A stretch of 64,000 nt of DNA from Leptospira saintgironsiae (GTDB taxonomy: Bacteria; Spirochaetota; Leptospiria; Leptospirales; Leptospiraceae): the NCBI RefSeq assembly GCF_002811765.1, contig NZ_NPDR01000006.1:62001-126000 (forward strand), given 5' to 3'. How positions within the stretch are numbered: the stretch's first letter is position 1; the number at the start of each line of letters is the position of its first letter. The notes under the pieces are model-generated. The model saw only the letters and a program-made list of their open reading frames with translations, did not search any database and had not been told where the DNA came from. Of the stretch, positions 61,038 through 64,000 are shown in pieces. A program made the translations under genes and the position numbers.

Positions 61038-62246
61038 TTGAATTCCCTCGTACGCATTTTACTTTCACCCGCTATTCTCACCGAAGAAAACGGTAAAATT
61101 ATAGAATCCAATGATACTTTTGCGAAATTGATCGGCAAGGAGTTGGATGCTACTTTTGATTATCTAGATTGGATCCATCCAGTAGATAGGGAACACGAAG
61201 CTTCCTTATGGGCGAAGGATCCTAGCCTCAATCATTATGAAATGGTAAAACGTCTGAAAAACACAGACGAGATCTATTTAGCCTATCATACCGTCACCTC
61301 CAGAACAACAGATGGGAATTTATTAACTCTATTCCTGCCTATGGAGAGTAAACTTCCTTCAGACTTTAAGAATATTTCTATTCATCCGACCGGAGAAAGT
61401 GTTAAAAAAGCTGAGATAGAAATTTATCGCAGGGCCTTGGAGATATTTGATTGGAAACAATCTCTTAAGGATCGATATTCTTCCACCGCTTGGATGGATT
61501 CTGCAATCAAACAGATCAATATCACTTTGATGCAAGGAACAGGCGTAGGAAGTTTGATGAGTGTTCTTTCTATGATACTTTCCAAAGCTAAGAAAAAAGA
61601 AGGCGCGGAATTCGTAGAAATTCGCTCTAATCTTTTTGATCTTTTACAAGACGGGGTGGCGAGCGCCTCTCGGTTTACTCAATTTTTATCTTCTGCCCAG
61701 GCACTCTTTGAAGAGAGCGAAACTCCTGAGGAGATCGGAACTGTTGCTGAGTTTGTGGATGTATTGAGAGAAGTAATAGATGATATTACTCCTTCTGTTC
61801 TTCTCAAAGATCAAAAGATCCTAGTATCAGATAATTTGCATATTCTTTCTAATCGTTTGAGATTTAAGAAACCTTGGATCTCTACTATTGCAAAAGAAGT
61901 TTTGATTAACGCATTAAAGTATTCACCTGACAAATCCAGTGTCCTAATTCTTGTTCTTCGGATTGGGGATGAACTACAATTTAAAGTGATCAATGATCCT
62001 CCTTTTTCAGGTTATATACAAGACTTTCATGAGGATCTTGTATTTGAGCCTTTTTATAGAGGGGTCAAATTTATGGACGAACGTTTCGATCAAGAACAGT
62101 TCGGAATGGGACTAGGACTTCCTGTAGTTAAAAAGTTAGTGGAACTACAGAATGGAAAAGTGCATCTTCAGACAATGAACCTGAATCTGGATGATACCAG
62201 AAAAGAAGGGATCTGTCTTACGATGCGTTTTCCAGTCATAGAGTAG
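61038..62246 (+). CDS. PAS-like domain plus GHKL ATPase, without phospho-acceptor His
   Basis: The 402-residue protein starts at TTG 61038 with TAGGAG six bases upstream. Residues 1-110 look like a PAS domain (ILTEENGKIIESNDTFAKLIGKELDATFDYLDWIHPVDR). Residues 138-220 form a helical module (AIKQINITLMQGTGVGSLMSVLSMILSKAKKKEG) at the place of HisKA but with no His. The ATPase keeps an N-box (IAKEVLINALKYSPDKS) and FGMGLGLPVVKKLVE, while the adenine box reads FKVINDPPFSG. The module and ATPase closely match the convergent neighbour, so they are paralogues. It could be an ATP-binding partner-switch or anti-regulator protein rather than a kinase. Confidence 0.75.
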   Translation: MNSLVRILLSPAILTEENGKIIESNDTFAKLIGKELDATFDYLDWIHPVDREHEASLWAKDPSLNHYEMVKRLKNTDEIYLAYHTVTSRTTDGNLLTLFLPMESKLPSDFKNISIHPTGESVKKAEIEIYRRALEIFDWKQSLKDRYSSTAWMDSAIKQINITLMQGTGVGSLMSVLSMILSKAKKKEGAEFVEIRSNLFDLLQDGVASASRFTQFLSSAQALFEESETPEEIGTVAEFVDVLREVIDDITPSVLLKDQKILVSDNLHILSNRLRFKKPWISTIAKEVLINALKYSPDKSSVLILVLRIGDELQFKVINDPPFSGYIQDFHEDLVFEPFYRGVKFMDERFDQEQFGMGLGLPVVKKLVELQNGKVHLQTMNLNLDDTRKEGICLTMRFPVIE

Positions 62247-62257
62247 AAGATAACCTT

Positions 62258-63532
62258 CTAAACTTTTTGGGAAATGGGTAGATCCATTTCCATTAGTACC
62301 ATTGTTTCTTCTTCTTCATCTAAAAAGCTTGTTACATTGAATGTGGCAATTTTCCCTTCATGGTTCGATACTATTTTTTCCACCAAGGGTAAACCCAGTC
62401 CATAATCCAAAGTAGGAATGTCCTCATGCACATATTTAGTCAACCTTGCAAATGGTTGGAATACAAACTCTGATTCTTCATTCGGAATACCTTTTTTACT
62501 TCCACCTTCGATCTTGGGAGAATTTAAAACAGAGATCAAAAGTTTTCTTTTTTTCAGAGTGAATAATACATAGATCGTTGTCTCCGCTTCCGAAAATTTG
62601 ATCGCATTCAGAAGTAGTTCTTCGACTGCTTTTTTAAAACTTTCTTCGTGGATACCTACGGCTGCTCTGGAACTTACATACTTATCTTCGCAGATCTTAA
62701 TGTGAAGCTTTTTGAATCTCGCAAGTTCGTATACGTTCTGTATTTCTTTCTTGAATAGATTGTGTATCTGGGAAATTGAATATTCTTCCTTAATTTGGGC
62801 GTTATGGATGAAATAATCCATTTCGTTGAAAATTTCTATGATCCTATTTGCAGTTTCCGCGTTTGATACCAATAGATCTATCAGAGTTGCTGGTACTTCG
62901 TAATGATTCCCATTCTGCTTAGCTTTTTTGCGTATCAGGCCTATTGCAGATACTAATGCCCCAAAACCAGAACCCTGGCTTAAGGAAGTTCTAATATTCG
63001 AGATCAGATACGCACTTTTTGTTTGTAGATCTTTTCGGATCAGATCTTTACGAAATGAATTCCAATCCAAGTCTCCTTGGATCTTGTTAAATCTTTCCGT
63101 TTCCAGATTATCTTGGAGAAGATCCAACTCCCAGTTTTCCTTAATATGCCTGAGAGTCTCTTTAATCTCTTTGGGAGAAGTTTCGTTAATGTCAATACAG
63201 TCATATGCGCCTAAACGTACCGCTTTGACTATAGCTTTAGTATCTGGGTTATCCAAACCTAAGATAAAAGAAGGGGATCTTTTTGACTTAGAAAACATTC
63301 GGGCTAATGTTTCGAATTGAGAAACATCTAATTCGGAGTAAACGATCCCGAAGTCTCTATCAATTTTTAGATTTTCCAATACAGGAAAATGAAAAACTGT
63401 AAGACCTACTTCTTCACAAATTTTGGTAATCAGTTCCGTTCTTTCGGGATCAGTCCCAACTAACAAAATATTTTTTTTAGTCCGGCTTTCCGATTGCCGA
63501 ACATCCTTTTTTTCTATTCCAGCGTTCGTCAT
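62258..63532 (-). CDS. Pseudo-receiver plus GHKL ATPase, paralogue of neighbour
   Basis: The 424-residue protein has a receiver-like domain at residues 21-130 (NILLVGTDPERTELITKICEEVGL, FGIVYSELDVSQF, VKAVRLGAYDCIDINE). The phospho-acceptor position appears to be Ser66 and the conserved Lys is missing, so it should not take phosphate. Residues 155-240 repeat the helical module of the neighbour (NIRTSLSQGSGFGALVSAIGLIRKKAKQNG), again without an acceptor His at the matching place. The ATPase has VEELLLNAIKFSE, an altered box LISVLNSPKI, and LDYGLGLPLVEKIV. It ends 12 nt from the convergent paralogue. Confidence 0.75.
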   Translation of the reverse strand: MTNAGIEKKDVRQSESRTKKNILLVGTDPERTELITKICEEVGLTVFHFPVLENLKIDRDFGIVYSELDVSQFETLARMFSKSKRSPSFILGLDNPDTKAIVKAVRLGAYDCIDINETSPKEIKETLRHIKENWELDLLQDNLETERFNKIQGDLDWNSFRKDLIRKDLQTKSAYLISNIRTSLSQGSGFGALVSAIGLIRKKAKQNGNHYEVPATLIDLLVSNAETANRIIEIFNEMDYFIHNAQIKEEYSISQIHNLFKKEIQNVYELARFKKLHIKICEDKYVSSRAAVGIHEESFKKAVEELLLNAIKFSEAETTIYVLFTLKKRKLLISVLNSPKIEGGSKKGIPNEESEFVFQPFARLTKYVHEDIPTLDYGLGLPLVEKIVSNHEGKIATFNVTSFLDEEEETMVLMEMDLPISQKV

Positions 63533-63881
63533 AGACGCGCTCCATCCAAAAGCATTCCCGAATATTCGGAAAAATCTATGTAATATATTTTTAATGAGCC
63601 ATAAATCTAGAGTAACGCAGGAAATTGAAATATTAAATTTTGTGACTTTTGTATACTAAGATGGTAGAAGTGAAAAAAATTTTTTTCAAAATTATGAATA
63701 TCGGATATTACAAAATAATATATCAAGAAATCTCAATATAATAACACTTTTGGAGTATATTATAATTTACGACTAAACAGAACGTGTTATTTTATTTTAA
63801 GAATTGGAGAAGGTGTATAAAAATAAAAAACGCCGTTTTCCTAGAAGAAAAACGGCGTTAGATAACGTAAAAAACTAGAAA
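63533..63881. other. 350-bp very A/T-rich intergenic region
   Basis: No credible ORF or RNA gene. It holds the thiolase terminator and presumably the promoter of the pseudo-receiver gene. AATAACAC (63740-63747) and GTGTTATT (63784-63791) are inverse copies 36 nt apart, of doubtful meaning in such A/T-rich DNA. Confidence 0.45.
63824..63859 (-). terminator. Intrinsic terminator after thiolase
   Basis: On the minus strand AACGCCGTTTT (63849-63859) and AAAACGGCGTT (63829-63839) form a perfect eleven-pair stem with a nine-base loop, followed by a T-rich tail. Confidence 0.93.
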
Positions 63882-64000
63882 TTAAATTTTTTCGATTACG
63901 GTTGCGATTCCCATTCCCCCGCCTATGCAGAGAGTAATGAGTGCGTAACGTTTATTTCTTCTTTCTAATTCGTCTAATGCGGTCCCGAGAAGAATAGCTC
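63882..64000 (-). CDS. Acetyl-CoA acetyltransferase (thiolase), C-terminal end only
   Basis: The minus strand reads [20 protein letters not shown], then [18 protein letters not shown] and a TAA stop. This is the standard C-terminus of thiolases: the Cys of LCIGGGMG is the second catalytic Cys that acts as acid/base, and GGGMGIA is the conserved glycine loop. Only 39 codons are inside the window; the rest lies beyond the right edge. Degradative versus biosynthetic type cannot be decided from this part. Confidence 0.92.
   Translation of the reverse strand, partial: AILLGTALDELERRNKRYALITLCIGGGMGIATVIEKI

Noticed and set aside
63740..63791. AATAACAC/GTGTTATT inverted repeat as a regulatory site
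   Set aside because: Eight-base arms 36 nt apart in very A/T-rich DNA are likely by chance.
1..64000. Prophage, insertion sequence, integron or genomic island
   Set aside because: No transposase, integrase, phage structural gene, tRNA-flanked boundary or marked change in coding style was found in the window.

Overview
The window looks like a piece of the chromosome of a Leptospira (spirochaete). Evidence: spirochaetal lipoprotein signal peptides with relaxed lipoboxes; Leptospira-type families (a DUF1554 lipoprotein, an LruC-domain lipoprotein); many sensor kinases and a membrane-bound class III cyclase; moderate-to-low GC with A/T-rich intergenic DNA; and a PerR-like operator before a di-haem cytochrome c peroxidase. 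No rRNA, tRNA, phage, insertion sequence or CRISPR array was recognised. Gene density is high and many neighbours overlap by ATGA, so most of the window is ordinary core chromosome.

Layout. 1-4.4 kb: tRNA modification (mnmC, dusA), a lipoprotein and an MBL-fold hydrolase. 4.5-10 kb: a 7TM sensor with a decayed kinase-like tail, a peroxide-type regulated cytochrome c peroxidase, a citrate synthase homologue with several altered active-site residues, and a membrane AraC regulator. 10.1-16.1 kb: an M24 peptidase-like protein, a cassette of ferritin-like metal protein + SDR + epoxide-hydrolase-like enzyme, two cell-wall peptidases and an RlmK-like rRNA methyltransferase. 16.3-19.1 kb: SDR, UbiA-like membrane protein, MscS channel. 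19.2-24.5 kb: a tight four-gene operon (cyclase, FecR-domain protein, Fn3-like protein, DUF1554 lipoprotein). 24.5-29.3 kb: two-component pair, LruC-like lipoprotein, ATPase-HDOD signalling protein. 29.7-34.3 kb: fatty-aldehyde-type dehydrogenase, thioesterase, small membrane and outer-membrane proteins, SGNH lipoprotein, thiol peroxidase. 34.4-38.5 kb: amino-acid biosynthesis (acetolactate synthase, trpE, trpG). 38.5-51 kb: kinases, pirin, YhiN-type flavoprotein, MarR-DoxX pair, aldo/keto reductase, membrane proteins, transglutaminase-like protein. 52-54.3 kb: DUF2804 and HGSNAT-like acyltransferase. 54.3-63.5 kb: a chemotaxis cluster (cheY, cheB, cheA, mcp, cheW, divergent cheD) followed by two paralogous, convergently transcribed ATPase signalling proteins that lack a phospho-acceptor histidine. 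The right edge is the end of a thiolase gene.

The most striking signal is the leader of the acetolactate synthase gene. A 31-codon ORF rich in valine and leucine codons (6 Val, 6 Leu, no Ile) lies in front of a strong intrinsic terminator. An 11-nt stretch in the last codons of the leader is perfectly complementary to the terminator stem-loop. This is the architecture of ribosome-mediated transcription attenuation, and it fits the enzyme, which carries Gln where the conserved Trp that sets 2-ketobutyrate preference normally stands. A second, weaker candidate leader with tandem Trp codons precedes trpE. Other points of interest are the altered citrate synthase homologue, the histidine-less ATPase pair, and candidate operators for PerR, MarR and TetR/FadR-like regulators.
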